A stretch of 64,000 nucleotides of DNA, from assembly GCF_014805625.2 (NCBI RefSeq), contig NW_023998464.1:8093813-8157812 (forward strand), written 5' to 3'. The notes under the pieces were generated by a model. It saw only the letters and a list, made by a program, of their open reading frames with translations. It made no database searches and was not told the DNA's origin. This DNA is from Glossina fuscipes (lineage: Eukaryota > Arthropoda > Insecta > Diptera > Glossinidae). Shown one piece after another: positions 1 to 10,457 of this stretch; positions within the stretch are counted from its first letter, which is position 1; every line of letters begins with the position of its first letter. The position numbers and the translations under genes are program-made.

Positions 1-3000
1 TCATAGCATACATAAGCAGTAAAATGGACGTTGCCTTCTATTTGTAAATTCTTATCGCTTAGCGCCTTTTTTTCCCCCAGATATATAATTGCTCTAATTA
101 TCGTTATTTCAGGGTTTAATTTGTCCATTGGCCAGACAGTATCAATTTCAATTGCGTCAAATTTATGCATGATTACCTTGTCTGTGTAGTCCTAACATTT
201 TAAACTTTAAATGAAATGCTTATCATACATTTTTCTTATTTTTACCTAAGCTTTCTTATCTTTTCCGATTTCGTTAGCTTTGGTAGAGGTTTGTTGACAG
301 AAGTCTAATCGTCTTGATGTTTTTTCAAATACTAATCCTAGATCCTAATCCCGCATTTAGCTTAGTCCGACACATATATATGCAACCGACTTGAAGTTTT
401 CTCAATTTTTGATGGTCCATTTAATATGTATATGGCAAAGCCCAGCTAGTGACAAAAGCCAATTGTCAACAATCACTAACTGTGATTGTTCTAATCATCC
501 TTGAAACTTGCGTGAGAGTCGTCACAGACCCATGTCTCAGCATCTATATACATGTTATACAGCAGTCCCTACCGAGTGTTTAAAGGCTGATCTACTACAA
601 ACGGTAGTGTTTCCCTTGGCTTCGACAATAATCCTTTTTACACACTTTCATGATAGACAACTCAATTTTTTCATACGTTATAACATTTTTCAAACATTGT
701 CTGGGATCATATTAAATGTTCGCAGATAAAAATACCGACCCGAGCCAAAGTTTTCGAGTCGAAGTTTGTTCTTAAGCACGTTGCTTGATCATTTACCTTT
801 TCGCCTATATCACCTTCCCTAACGTGCCGATATTCATTGACTATTGGCAGAATATTATCCAACTGTCCCATTCGTTAAAAAGTTGCACCATCGAAATTCC
901 CCAGAATTGACTGCCATTAGCATTTCACCTTTTTTAAAAAAAAAGGGGAGATTTGCGAAAAGTTCATATCGCTTCACGAACGAAAGAATCCAGTCCGAGT
1001 ACCTGTTAGACCCAAATAGCAGCAAAACTCGTTCTAATCCCTCCTGACGCTGATATAGCATCGATATTTATTGTAATGGTTTTTGGTAAAAGAGGGTTTA
1101 GTAGTTTTTAGTTTACTTGGCATAGAAAATAACCAAACACAAGAAAAGAAAATGCAAAAAACATGTTTCAGTTACATTATGGTTGACATTGCGACAGATT
1201 TGTTTCGGTATGCGTTTATGCGTTTGTGAAAGTGTGCATATGGCTACGTATTTGACTTCAAACAAGCATCTTTGCGTTAATAAACACACACATATATTCG
1301 CGCACATACATGAAACTTATCCTATTCATTCACTCATTCGTTCATACATTTATGCATTCACATGTACGGCCGAGCGTGTGTGAGTGCGGAAAATGTGGAA
1401 TTTTTGCAGTTAGTGTCGTCTGACTGTCACAACTCAAGCAACGAAAAATAAAAAAACGAGCATAAGGCTTTAACCACACAATTTGCAAATGGCTTTGAAT
1501 AGATGCAATTTCCAACTTGATACCTTCATTACATTGGGACTTCATAATAGACTTTCATGGCAAACACAGCAAATGCGTTCATAAACGCGCTTTGCTCAAA
1601 AAAAAAAAAAAAAAAAAAAACAAAGCAAACCAAATAGAGAAAACGAGCTGCCTAAAGAATTACCGGCCAGAGTTTAGTGCTAACTAACCAACTAATACTC
1701 ATACAATAATTTACAGTTGCTACCCAGTAGCAACCGTTTACCTGCAATGGAAATTTTATTTAAATGACAATTTTTAACAAAAAAAAAAAGGAAAAATAAA
1801 TAAAATAAAAAAAAGTAAAAACTCTTCACATTTTCCTGCAAATAAAAAATGCAAGCGGTGATAACCGGCTTATATATACCATTCCGTTAATTATGCTTGC
1901 ATTATAATAGAGCACAATGTCTAAAGAGCGTGCGGCGGAAGATAATTTAAAATAAATTCATCAACATAAACATTCCGCACGATAAGCACATGAATGAATG
2001 GACTACATATGGAAGGAAATTAAAAAACTGATAAAAAATTCAAGATCCATCAAGAGAAGACCAAGATTTTGAAAATTCTGCAAAAATCCAGCTTAAACCA
2101 ATATATCTGACATTGTTCTATTATATGACATGACCCATTAAAGTTGTACAGAATTTTTCCTTAATTGTAGCTCTCAAGATTCTGGCGTAGAAAATTTAAC
2201 GCAGAAATGCTAAGAGTGAGTATTTAGTATTTTTTCAGATTTAGCATTTAATTATTAAGATGTCGATTTGAGAACAACACAAAAGACGAAGGACAGTGAA
2301 CATTAAGTGGCGAAATTCATCCAAGTTTATCTCTAAATGCATTATTTATGCTGTGAATCAGTCCTTCGGTACACTTAGAAAATCAACACGTTTGCTGCCT
2401 ATTGCTTAGTCACAAAGTTTTATGCTGAAATATGTTTTTAGCACGAATATTGTTCGCTTTTACCAAACGTGATGAGGAATCAATGAGTAAAATCCTGAAG
2501 GATTATAGAAGATTATATAATTGCATTACATATAAATTTATAATGCGGTGCGTCCAAAGACTCGATCTCAGAAGACGACTGTCGGGATATCAATGCTGGG
2601 ATAGCAAACGGACACATTGGCACCACATAGTAAGGCTATCGAATTACTTTCACAGACAACAGCAGCAAATGGATGACAAGAGGATACTCTATGGCAGAAC
2701 AGTTTAACATCTTATTTCACCGCCGTTAGCTGGTAGCGTCCAACGAATACTGCACTGTGTGAGCTAGTAATAGGTAATAAATTCTTCAAAATAGCAGCGT
2801 CCTTATCTTAATTCCAACACTCCCGGCAGACTTTAACGTTGGCTGGAATGATTGTGACAATAAGAAGTAAGGAAAGAAACGATTTTCTCTTATTTTTTTT
2901 ACTAAAATTAAAATTTTTTTAAAATTTCGAGAGTATAGCCGACTGCAAATAGTGGGCGCTCAAAAAAGTGCACAGTGTTCTAACAGTGAACTAAATATGC

Positions 3001-3285
3001 GGAGTTCGTATTTCGAATTAGGAATTTTAAACTTTAGGAATTTAAAACGAGGCATTCAAATAAGCTGCTAACTCTATGCAATTTGAGAGTGCTACTTATC
3101 GCTAGGCTTCGGCTTACAGCCTAACTGTTTCTCTCTTCTCACTTCTTTCTGACCGTTACCCTTACGAGGGTATTGGAGGGATATCATCCGCTGAATGATT
3201 GATCGTCAAAGAAAAAAGAAAAAAAAGACATAAGAAAATTACATTCGGTTGCGGCCTAATCCTTTATATCCATCACCGTGCAAAG
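1..3285. other. AT-rich non-coding stretch, no gene supported
   Basis: I see no convincing coding exon, RNA gene or intact mobile element here. Open frames are short (under 100 codons), lack recognisable motifs and are interrupted at the rate expected of AT-rich DNA. The stretch holds A/T homopolymers, including a 23-base A run, and scattered AT-rich low-complexity sequence. A 91-codon frame at 2432-2707 was considered and not accepted, because it has no recognisable domain. Confidence 0.5.
1598..1620. repeat. poly(A) homopolymer, 23 bp
   Basis: An uninterrupted run of 23 A residues read directly from the sequence. It has no retroposed gene or SINE body immediately upstream that I recognise, so it may be a plain homopolymer or a decayed retroposon tail. 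Confidence 0.9.
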
Positions 3286-3289
3286 AAAA

Positions 3290-3860
3290 GAACTGAAAAG
3301 AACTACATTTTCATGCCTTGTAATGTTAAGTGGGCGTGGTTCATTTTTTTTTAACTTTTAGAATAAAAGTGGAAATTTATATGGGGTATGAATAACAAGC
3401 AGTTTACAGTTTTTGTTACATAGACGTATGGGCATTGCGGGCGGATTTATATTGCGGATTTATTGAAAAGTTAGGGTAATTTTCAAATTCTTTTGCAAGT
3501 TGGCAACATTTTCCTTTTTGCGTTTACCACAGATAATGCTCAGTTTCGCAGACGGACAGGTTACCAGGTGAATGAACGGACATGCTTAGTTGCATTCCGG
3601 ATTTGAAACTGGCCAAGGCTTATGGAGTTTTTGGATCTTGCTTCTATGCCGATTTTACCTATTTCCAATATCAACCTGCGTGCAATAACGGTCACTACAC
3701 TGACGGACCGACACCCAGACGGACAGACGGACATGCTTTAATCGATTCGGAATTTGCTCCTAATCAAGAATCTATATAATCTGTGGGGTCTCTAAAGTCC
3801 CTGGGCTTTGCAAACGCTGCGGCAAAATAAATATACCCCTCGTCGCTCGGTGACGGGTAT
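3290..3860 (+). mobile_element. Relic of a dispersed fly repeat (family not assigned)
   Basis: The segment has a set of features I associate with abundant dispersed repeats of flies: a GTGGGCGTGG motif near 3330, a GACGGACAGACGGACATG run near 3718-3736, a stretch reading AATCAAGAATCTATATAAT near 3760, and a closing block of ATATACCC followed by GGTGACGGGTATAA near 3850. The order of these elements is right for such a repeat, but the copy is degenerate and I could not define its ends or target duplication. There is no coding capacity. The family assignment is left open and the boundaries are approximate. Confidence 0.5.
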
Positions 3861-4085
3861 AAAAAAAATATTTATGAAGTTGTGTATCCTATTAACTGGA
3901 TATAGAAAAAAAATATGAGAAAAAATCCAAAGTTTACCGAAACAAAATAGCACATTTTGTTTTGCCAACCGCGCTCCAGCGAGTTAGTCAAGACCAATGT
4001 TTACACAGGTAATATGGTCATGGTCACGAAAAAGTGAGGAGAGAGAGATCGAACTTCAGATCAAGATCATGAAGTAACGTACAAT

Positions 4086-4099
4086 AATTAAAAGCAATT
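4086..4099. repeat. Target-site duplication, 5' side of SINE
   Basis: AATTAAAAGCAATT directly precedes the tRNA-like head of the SINE. The copy on the other side, 4273-4286, reads AATTAAAAGCGATT, which is 13 of 14 bases identical. A pair of direct repeats exactly bracketing a tRNA-headed, triplet-tailed unit is the signature of target-primed retroposition. Confidence 0.8.
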
Positions 4100-4272
4100 T
4101 CAACCTCCTGAGTGGCCGAGTAGGCAAGAGTCTCGGCTAACAAATCAATGGTCGTGAGCTCACATCTCAGATGCGATAGAGTTTTTAATAAAGCCAAAGA
4201 CCTTAGATGCTAGTGCTTTAAGACTTTGGTCTTAGGATTTATTCTCTGGCTAAATTTATAATAATAATAACA
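4100..4272 (+). mobile_element. tRNA-derived SINE, complete, with target duplications
   Basis: This 173-bp unit is a short retroposon transcribed by RNA polymerase III and copied by a partner LINE. Its head carries an A-box, TGGCCGAGTAGG at 4113-4124, which fits the consensus TRGCNNAGYNGG exactly. A tRNA T-arm follows at 4154-4170: stem GTGAG, a 7-base loop CTCACAT, then CTCAG, pairing at four of five positions. The B-box is GAGCTCACATC at 4156-4166, about 8 of 11 like tRNA B-boxes. The GTGGCCGAGT start resembles the D-arm of serine or leucine tRNAs. A non-tRNA body follows, then a tail of ATA/AAT triplets. Near-perfect 14-bp direct repeats flank it. It is not a functional tRNA, because no acceptor stem closes and the anticodon arm is degenerate. 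The single mismatch between the duplications suggests a fairly old insertion. Confidence 0.75.
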
Positions 4273-4286
4273 AATTAAAAGCGATT
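4273..4286. repeat. Target-site duplication, 3' side of SINE
   Basis: AATTAAAAGCGATT directly follows the triplet tail of the SINE and matches 4086-4099 at 13 of 14 positions. Confidence 0.8.
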
Positions 4287-4647
4287 GCAATAAAAAGTTA
4301 CATACTTTTTAATATTTTTATAATACCTTAATATCAATACCAAGCAAGTATAAAGAAAAGAGACATAATGAAGAGAAAAAGTTAGTTAAAGATAGCGAAG
4401 CTACAAATGAAGTTTGAATAAATTCCCATTTGAAATACGAGCAACATATTTACACATATAATATACTTTGTACTCCTATTACGAGTATTAGAGAGATTAT
4501 GTATTACTCTCTGTATGTTGGTGGGAATGCGTGCGGTGCTCGGGGTTTAAAAATTACTTTAATAGGCATTAAAGCCGCAACAATTTTAATTATATTATCA
4601 TCGTCAATAACTCATCTGACCGAAGAGTAAGTGCAGAAGGTGCGTAA

Positions 4648-4695
4648 AGAGAGAGAGAGAGAGAGAAAGAGAAAGGGTGGGTGGGAGGGTGAGGG
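4648..4695 (+). repeat. (AG)n polypurine tract joined to a G-quadruplex motif
   Basis: A GA dinucleotide run (about 4648-4666) passes through GAAAG into GGGTGGGTGGGAGGG at 4675-4689, followed by TGAGGG to 4695. Four GGG triplets separated by single bases form the strongest class of intramolecular G-quadruplex motif. The whole purine-rich stretch could also form triplex DNA. No gene start was found next to it. Confidence 0.85.
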
Positions 4696-4699
4696 AGAA

Positions 4700-6616
4700 T
4701 AGGAGATAATTCAACTCTCAGTCTGCGCCTTGCTCTTCATAATTTGAAGCACGTGATGAGGTAATCGTACAAATTAGATGATATTGACGTCCAGTCAACT
4801 CGTCATTTCAAAGCACTTCATCTGTCACATGACTCTCGTGATAGCCTGAAATGTTTGTAAACATATGATTAAATTCTAACAACTGGCTACTATTAGAACA
4901 TTTCTATGAAAATGAAATCTTCGAAAATCTGTCTTATTTAAAAACGCCGAAGAGCTGCAGCAGATCACATCTGTCGTTTTCAAAATGTTTCATTTTTTTA
5001 AATTTTCATGCTTATGATGACTAGCATTATCTTTCACATATCTCTCACTATTGATTATATTTAAAGAATTCAAAAATTTATATATATAAATCTTGGCCGC
5101 ATGTACCACAGTATTGGCTGCATGCTGTTCCGCTCTGCTCCGTAGTTTGTTGTCACGTATTTCAGCATTCGTTGGAAATTGAAATCTATTACGTTTGTGC
5201 AAATCTTCATGTATATGCTCATGTATTTCTACTAAATGTAAACGTATTTGTGAAAAGTAATTGGAATATTGGCATGCAGATGAATGGAAACACCATCAAC
5301 AGAGTTATTCACGTTTACACAACGTGCTCAATAATAAGGCAAATTTTCTTAAGCATATGTAGGTCAAATATTTATGCAATTGTAATACATTGCATTTCGT
5401 ACTATGGTATTAGGTTAGGAGGTTAATAAGTTTTCAGACTTTGGTAGTGAAGTTTACTGAAGGATTGCGTATTGTTCCAAAAAGGCAAAGAGCGGAATTT
5501 AAGAAAAGCAAAACGTTCTTAATTACATTTATTACAAAACGAAATAATAGAAATCTTCAGCTTCAGTTAATGCTGTCCAAGAAGGTTGTGCACATAGTCC
5601 TCAAGGCGAAATTTGGAAGATTCCACAATTCGCTTGGACATGTGAAAACTGCAACCATTTTCTTATTACTTGTTTACTATGGTTGCTGTTTATTGTGTTT
5701 TTTGTGATCTCTGCCATACGTTGTAATTTTGTAGTGAAAATAAGCTGATATTTTACCGAGTTTGTCCGCCTTCATGGTGTCAGCGCATCACTTTCTATTT
5801 TTAGTTCAGCGAGTCTTAATCCTAGGTCGGATATTATAATGAAACGCAAGTGGAAAGATGTGAATGAACCGATGCATAAATAGATGTGATTAAATGAAAT
5901 AAATAGATCAACGAGCAAATGGACGAACGAAAAAATTGATACTGCTAAATAGGTAGAGAGAATAATGGGTGAACAGACCGATGATTAAAGAAATGCGAAT
6001 GAGAGTTTTAGATAGACAGAGAGACATTTGGAAGCACAGCAAGACATGACTAAATAAAATGAATGACGAATAGACAGGGCAAATGTTAACCACCCTTAAT
6101 TTTTAGCTACAGACCGTACGGTGCGCGGTAGTATTTGGGAAACGACACAAAGACAACAATGTTGTTTCGCACACACTTTGATTTGTGCAGCCATAGAAGT
6201 TCATCTCATAATTGGCTGTTCAATGGCTTGTCTGGAAGCATGAATAGGTGAAATTTCCAAATTCTTGGCAATGATATTGGACGTGAGTGCAATAAAGGGT
6301 ATCGTAAGCAGATTCGAGCACTAGGGCTATTTATTATATTCGACAAGGCTTACTACTACTAATACCCGTTCACTAAAATGTTGCCTTGGGAACAAAGCGA
6401 TTGTATTCGCATATTTTCGTAATTATCGGATCCAGAATGACCGAATTTCATTCTCCATGCCTGTCTCCCTCGATCAGTTTTCACGCTAGCCTTCATACCA
6501 TACTCCAAAGTAAAAAATTCTTAGACGTTATTTCGGTTACAGGATTTAGGTAATGTGGAATAATCTCTAAGGTTATGAGATACCATCGACACGAGTACAC
6601 TTCTCGTCAATTAAAT
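4700..6616. other. AT-rich non-coding stretch, no gene supported
   Basis: Only short, motif-free open frames are seen on both strands. One at 5441-5707 encodes 88 residues that I do not recognise. Nothing here shows splice-linked exons, tRNA arms or transposon ends. The stretch ends at the pre-insertion target of the I-type LINE. Confidence 0.5.
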
Positions 6617-6628
6617 ATTAAAAACTTA
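6617..6628. repeat. Target-site duplication, 3' side of I-type LINE
   Basis: ATTAAAAACTTA abuts the triplet tail of the element, and an identical 12-mer lies at 12226-12237, just outside the other end. The last bases overlap the TTA tail, so this boundary is uncertain by about three bases. The length fits I-element duplications. Confidence 0.75.
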
Positions 6629-6642
6629 TTATTATTATTATT
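6626..6642 (-). repeat. (TAA)n 3' tail of I-type LINE
   Basis: On the plus strand this is a TTA repeat. On the element's sense (minus) strand it is (AAT/TAA)n at the extreme 3' end. I factors are known to end in TAA repeats rather than poly(A), so the tail supports the clade assignment made from the proteins. Confidence 0.85.
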
Positions 6643-6737
6643 TCAATTTTAGACTAATGAATTGAATTCTTAGACTAAAAAAAGGACATTGAGCACTAGC
6701 AACACAGGCTATCGGCTCTAATTTAAATAAATGGATA

Positions 6738-9700
6738 TTAGATAATAAGCTTAGTAGTATTAATAAAGTAAAATATTGAATTGATATTCTGTTCTGAAGT
6801 TGATTGTAGAATGTTCAAAGGGTTAATCGGTCCAAATGCAATACTTCTAGCCAAGGAAAAGTTGAGGCAGTCGCAGAGAATGTGCTTTATAGTAAGAGTT
6901 TGTCCACAACAGCAAATTGGGGGAGAAGACTTCTTCAGGATCCATTGGTGAGTTGCAATTGTATGACCAAGGCGAATTCTCGAAAATGTTTGGATCTTGG
7001 TTTTCTCAACATTTGTTGGATATAGAGGTGGAGCTAATTGAGGGTTAATGCAAGAGTAGTGTTGATGATGGTATTGTAAATTTCCTTCTGCAAGTTTCTC
7101 TTTAACTTTCCTTCCAATGTATCTTTGAAGATCCAACTTTTCCATGACATCATCCATAATTAGAGGAGCAGAGGCAGCATACTTTGCCGCTCGATCAGCC
7201 TGCTCATTTCCCAGTAAACCGATGTGACTTGGTACCCATAACATTTTAATTTTTCCGTCGGGTGTAGTAATTATATTCCTTAATTTGTTGATGGTGCTCC
7301 ATCTCGAAGTCGAAGGATTCCGAACAGCTTGTAATACAGACAAACTGTCGGTTACAATGACGGTTTTGAGTTTGTTTTTATGGGCAAGGTTGGCAGCGTG
7401 AAGGATAGCTCTGGCTTCGGTTATGAAAGTTGAAGTACTTTCGTGAAATATGTGGTTGAGAAGAACCCGTCCTGTAGCATCTACCACCGCACAAGCAGGA
7501 GGCAGACCAGGAGATTTTGAGCCGTCTGTGTACGAAAGATTCCAAACAGTACTCTCCAATACTTGGGTTTTTTCAGCTATTAGATTCCCGAAGACGCAAT
7601 TTGGAGTATCTTCTTTCTTGTGCATAGACAGCGAGATGTCAAAAGAGCAGTCTTTCAAAATCCAGGGAGGTTTAACAGCAAAAGAGCGAAAGACTTTTAA
7701 GGGAATATTTAATTCCTTTGCGATGCACAAACAATGGTCAATTGCAGATGGTGACTTTGGAATTGTCTTCGCAATAATAATCTTTCTTACGTCATCACCG
7801 AGAATGGATTTGTTTGAATTAAGAAGCTTAGGGACTATCTTAGCTTTTAACTCATACAGTCTATTTTCTAAGGTTGGGAGACCAGTTTCAATTATAATAT
7901 TATTTATGGGCGTCGTCCGAAAAGCATAACAACTTGCTCTAACGGCTTGGTGATAGACCGGTTTAAGGATGTTGATATTAGATTTGCAGCTATTGCCATA
8001 AATTATCAAAGCATAGTAAATCTTGCTTAACACAAGCATTTTGGTAAGATAAGCGATAGTGTTAATATGCGCATGGCTTCTCCAAGCAACGTACTGTATG
8101 AAATTTACCCTTGTTAAAAGGGAGTTTTTTAAACGAAGGCAGTGTGCTTTCCAACGATAATTGTTGGAAAACGTGAGCCCGAGAACATGGAGCGTCTGCA
8201 CATTTAGTACTGGTAAGCCGTTAATATGCATCAGTAGGTGTCCTGCATCGCACATTTGTTTTCGACAAATGTGCATTTTTTTTTGATTTTTGTATAGAGA
8301 TTATAGCTCCTGACGAGTTTGCCCATGTGGAGATCTCACATGCAATAGATTCGAGGATGTTGATTGCTTTCGTGTTGTCTTTTTCTTTTGTAAAAATGTA
8401 TACATCGTCCGCGTAGAGACAATGTTCCACTCTTGGTACACGGCAAAGAATTTCGCTAATTTCGTTGAAAGCGATCTGGAAAAGCGTGACAGACAGAGGA
8501 GATCCTTGCGGAATGCCATTCTTTAGCGGAAAGGAATCAGAAAGATGATTGTTGATTCTAACTTTGAATCGCCGATGCGACATGAATGATTTGATGTAGT
8601 TGAAGAATTTGGGTCCAACATTCCATGATTTGAAGAGTCTTAAGATAACATGAAAACCAACTCTGTCAAATGTTTTTTCGAAATCAATTGAGAGAATTGT
8701 TACGTGATTTCGTTCGGAAATTGCTTTGCTTGTGAAATAATCAATATGTAACAGAGCGTCGATGCATCCTCTACCCCGCTTGAAACCAACTTGTTGCTTT
8801 GTTATCAGGTTCTTGGATTCAAGAAACCAAGATAATCTAGATGCCATAATCTTCTCTAAAACCTTAGAGAGGCAAGATAAAAGAGAAATTGGGCGATAAT
8901 CAGATGCGATGGAGACATTTTTTAACTTTAGAATTGGCACAACTGTTGCCAGTTTCCACATGTAGGGTATACGGCCAGTCAAAAATACCGTATTATGTAG
9001 GTCCAGTGATTTCTTTTTACTTGAATTAGACAGCGTACTGATCATTTGGTATGAGATGCGGTCTAGACCAGGTGTCTTCCCGTTCGATTTGGAGAGACAA
9101 CATTCAAGTTCTAAGGTAGATATGCAATTTTCCAGGAAGGTGGCACATCTGTCAATACAATTTGAAAGAGTAATTGGATGGCTTTTATTTTCGATGAAAG
9201 CACTAGAAAAGTTGCTATCAGAGGAGTACTCGCACCACATTTGTTCAAAGTAATTAGAAATATCATGTGCGTCAGTTAAAGTTCCATTGAGAGTGCAGAT
9301 GGCAGAAGTTTCGTTCAGGTTTGAAGTCCCATTAAATCTGTTGATTTTGTTCCAGGCAACTTTCATTGATGTATTTCTGTGAATTCCTCTCGAAAAAAGT
9401 TCCAAACTAAGTGCCTTTGATTCTCGTAATTCCTTCCTGAATAGAGCATTGGCCTTTTTGTATAATATGTATGATCAGGATATCTGTTAAAGCGGTGCCA
9501 TAGATCCATTTTATTTTTCCTCAAAAACGAAAGCGTGTTGTTCCACCATGCAACCCTAGCTCGTTTAAAAGAGGTGTTGGATTGAGGAATAGAAAGATGA
9601 GCAGCCGTGCGAATCGATTTAGACATAATAGCAGCATCATGGTTGCAGTTTGCGTTAAATGGCTTTGAGTTCAAAAATGACTCCACCTGTTTGGAGTAAT

Positions 9701-10436
9701 TTATCCAATCCGCTTTATCTAGGAGGAATTTGGCCTGTTTTGCTGGAGTAGCGGAGGACGTTAAAAGTTTAAGATCGATTATGATTGGAAAGTGATCACT
9801 ATTATGTAGATCATCAGAAATAGACCAGGACACCAAAGGAAGAAGTGATGGAGAGCAACATGTTAAATCAATATGTGAAAAAGTATGATGAGTTGAGAAG
9901 TGCGTTGGTTATCCATCATTTAAAACGCAAAGGTTGCTTTGAAAAAAGGCCTTTTCTAAAACAGTACCGCGAGTGTTGTTCACTGTTGAGCCCCAGATGG
10001 TATTCTAGCTGTTGAAATCGCCGCATATAATTAATGGGGGGGAAAGTACGGAGAATAAACTGTAGAGTTCTTGCTGAGAAAACGATTGCGAAGGTGGAAT
10101 ATAGAGCGAAAGCACTGTAAATTTTATATTTAACATTATTTGCATCGCTACGGCTTGTATATTTGAGCTTAAATTTATGCGTTTGTGAGGTATACTTGAT
10201 TTTATAAAAACACCTACTCCTTGTTTGGAATATGAATTTTGATCAGCATTCGTGAAGTATCCAGTATATGATTTGGGTGGAATAGGATGAAAAGAGCTTC
10301 TACAATGGGATTCTTGAAGCGATAAAAAGGTTAGATTAAAATCATTTATGAGTGTACGGAGTTCATCAAAATTATTAATAAGTCCCTTAATGTTCCATTG
10401 TAGAATTTTAAAAACTTTATTTAATTGTAATGACAT
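6738..10436 (-). pseudogene. I-element ORF2 (endonuclease / reverse transcriptase / RNase H), broken
   Basis: The enzyme nicks target DNA, reverse-transcribes the element RNA and degrades the RNA strand. Read from 10436 downward, an AP-endonuclease-like domain shows QWNIKG, LQESH, CGDFNS and later NSDHFP. The reverse transcriptase follows (about 9405-8285) with TPGLDRISY, SDYRPISLLS, the catalytic LSIDFEKTFD, NGIPQGSPLS and LYADD. The RNase H has YTDGS, TEARAILHA, VTDSLS and GNEQADRAAK (about 7560-7170). A cysteine/histidine-rich end (CCCGQTLTIKHILCDC) closes the frame at 6738. Breaks: in-frame TAG at 10005-10007, in-frame TAA at 9909-9911, a frame change near the A6 run at about 9403-9408, and a second, compensating one at the T9 run 8276-8284. 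The first and last segments share one frame. The total span is about 1,230 codons. All catalytic motifs are still readable, so the damage is recent or partly artefactual. Confidence 0.9.
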
Positions 10437-10457
10437 GTAAGCAGAGTGGAGGGAGGG

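Noticed and set aside
4105..4175. Possible genuine tRNA gene (A-box and T-arm present)
   Set aside because: The acceptor stem does not close, the anticodon arm is degenerate, and the unit continues into a body and triplet tail inside target duplications. It is therefore a SINE head.
7450..7929. 159-codon plus-strand ORF
   Set aside because: It lies antisense to the RNase H region of the I-type LINE, whose motifs are clear on the minus strand. It is a shadow frame.
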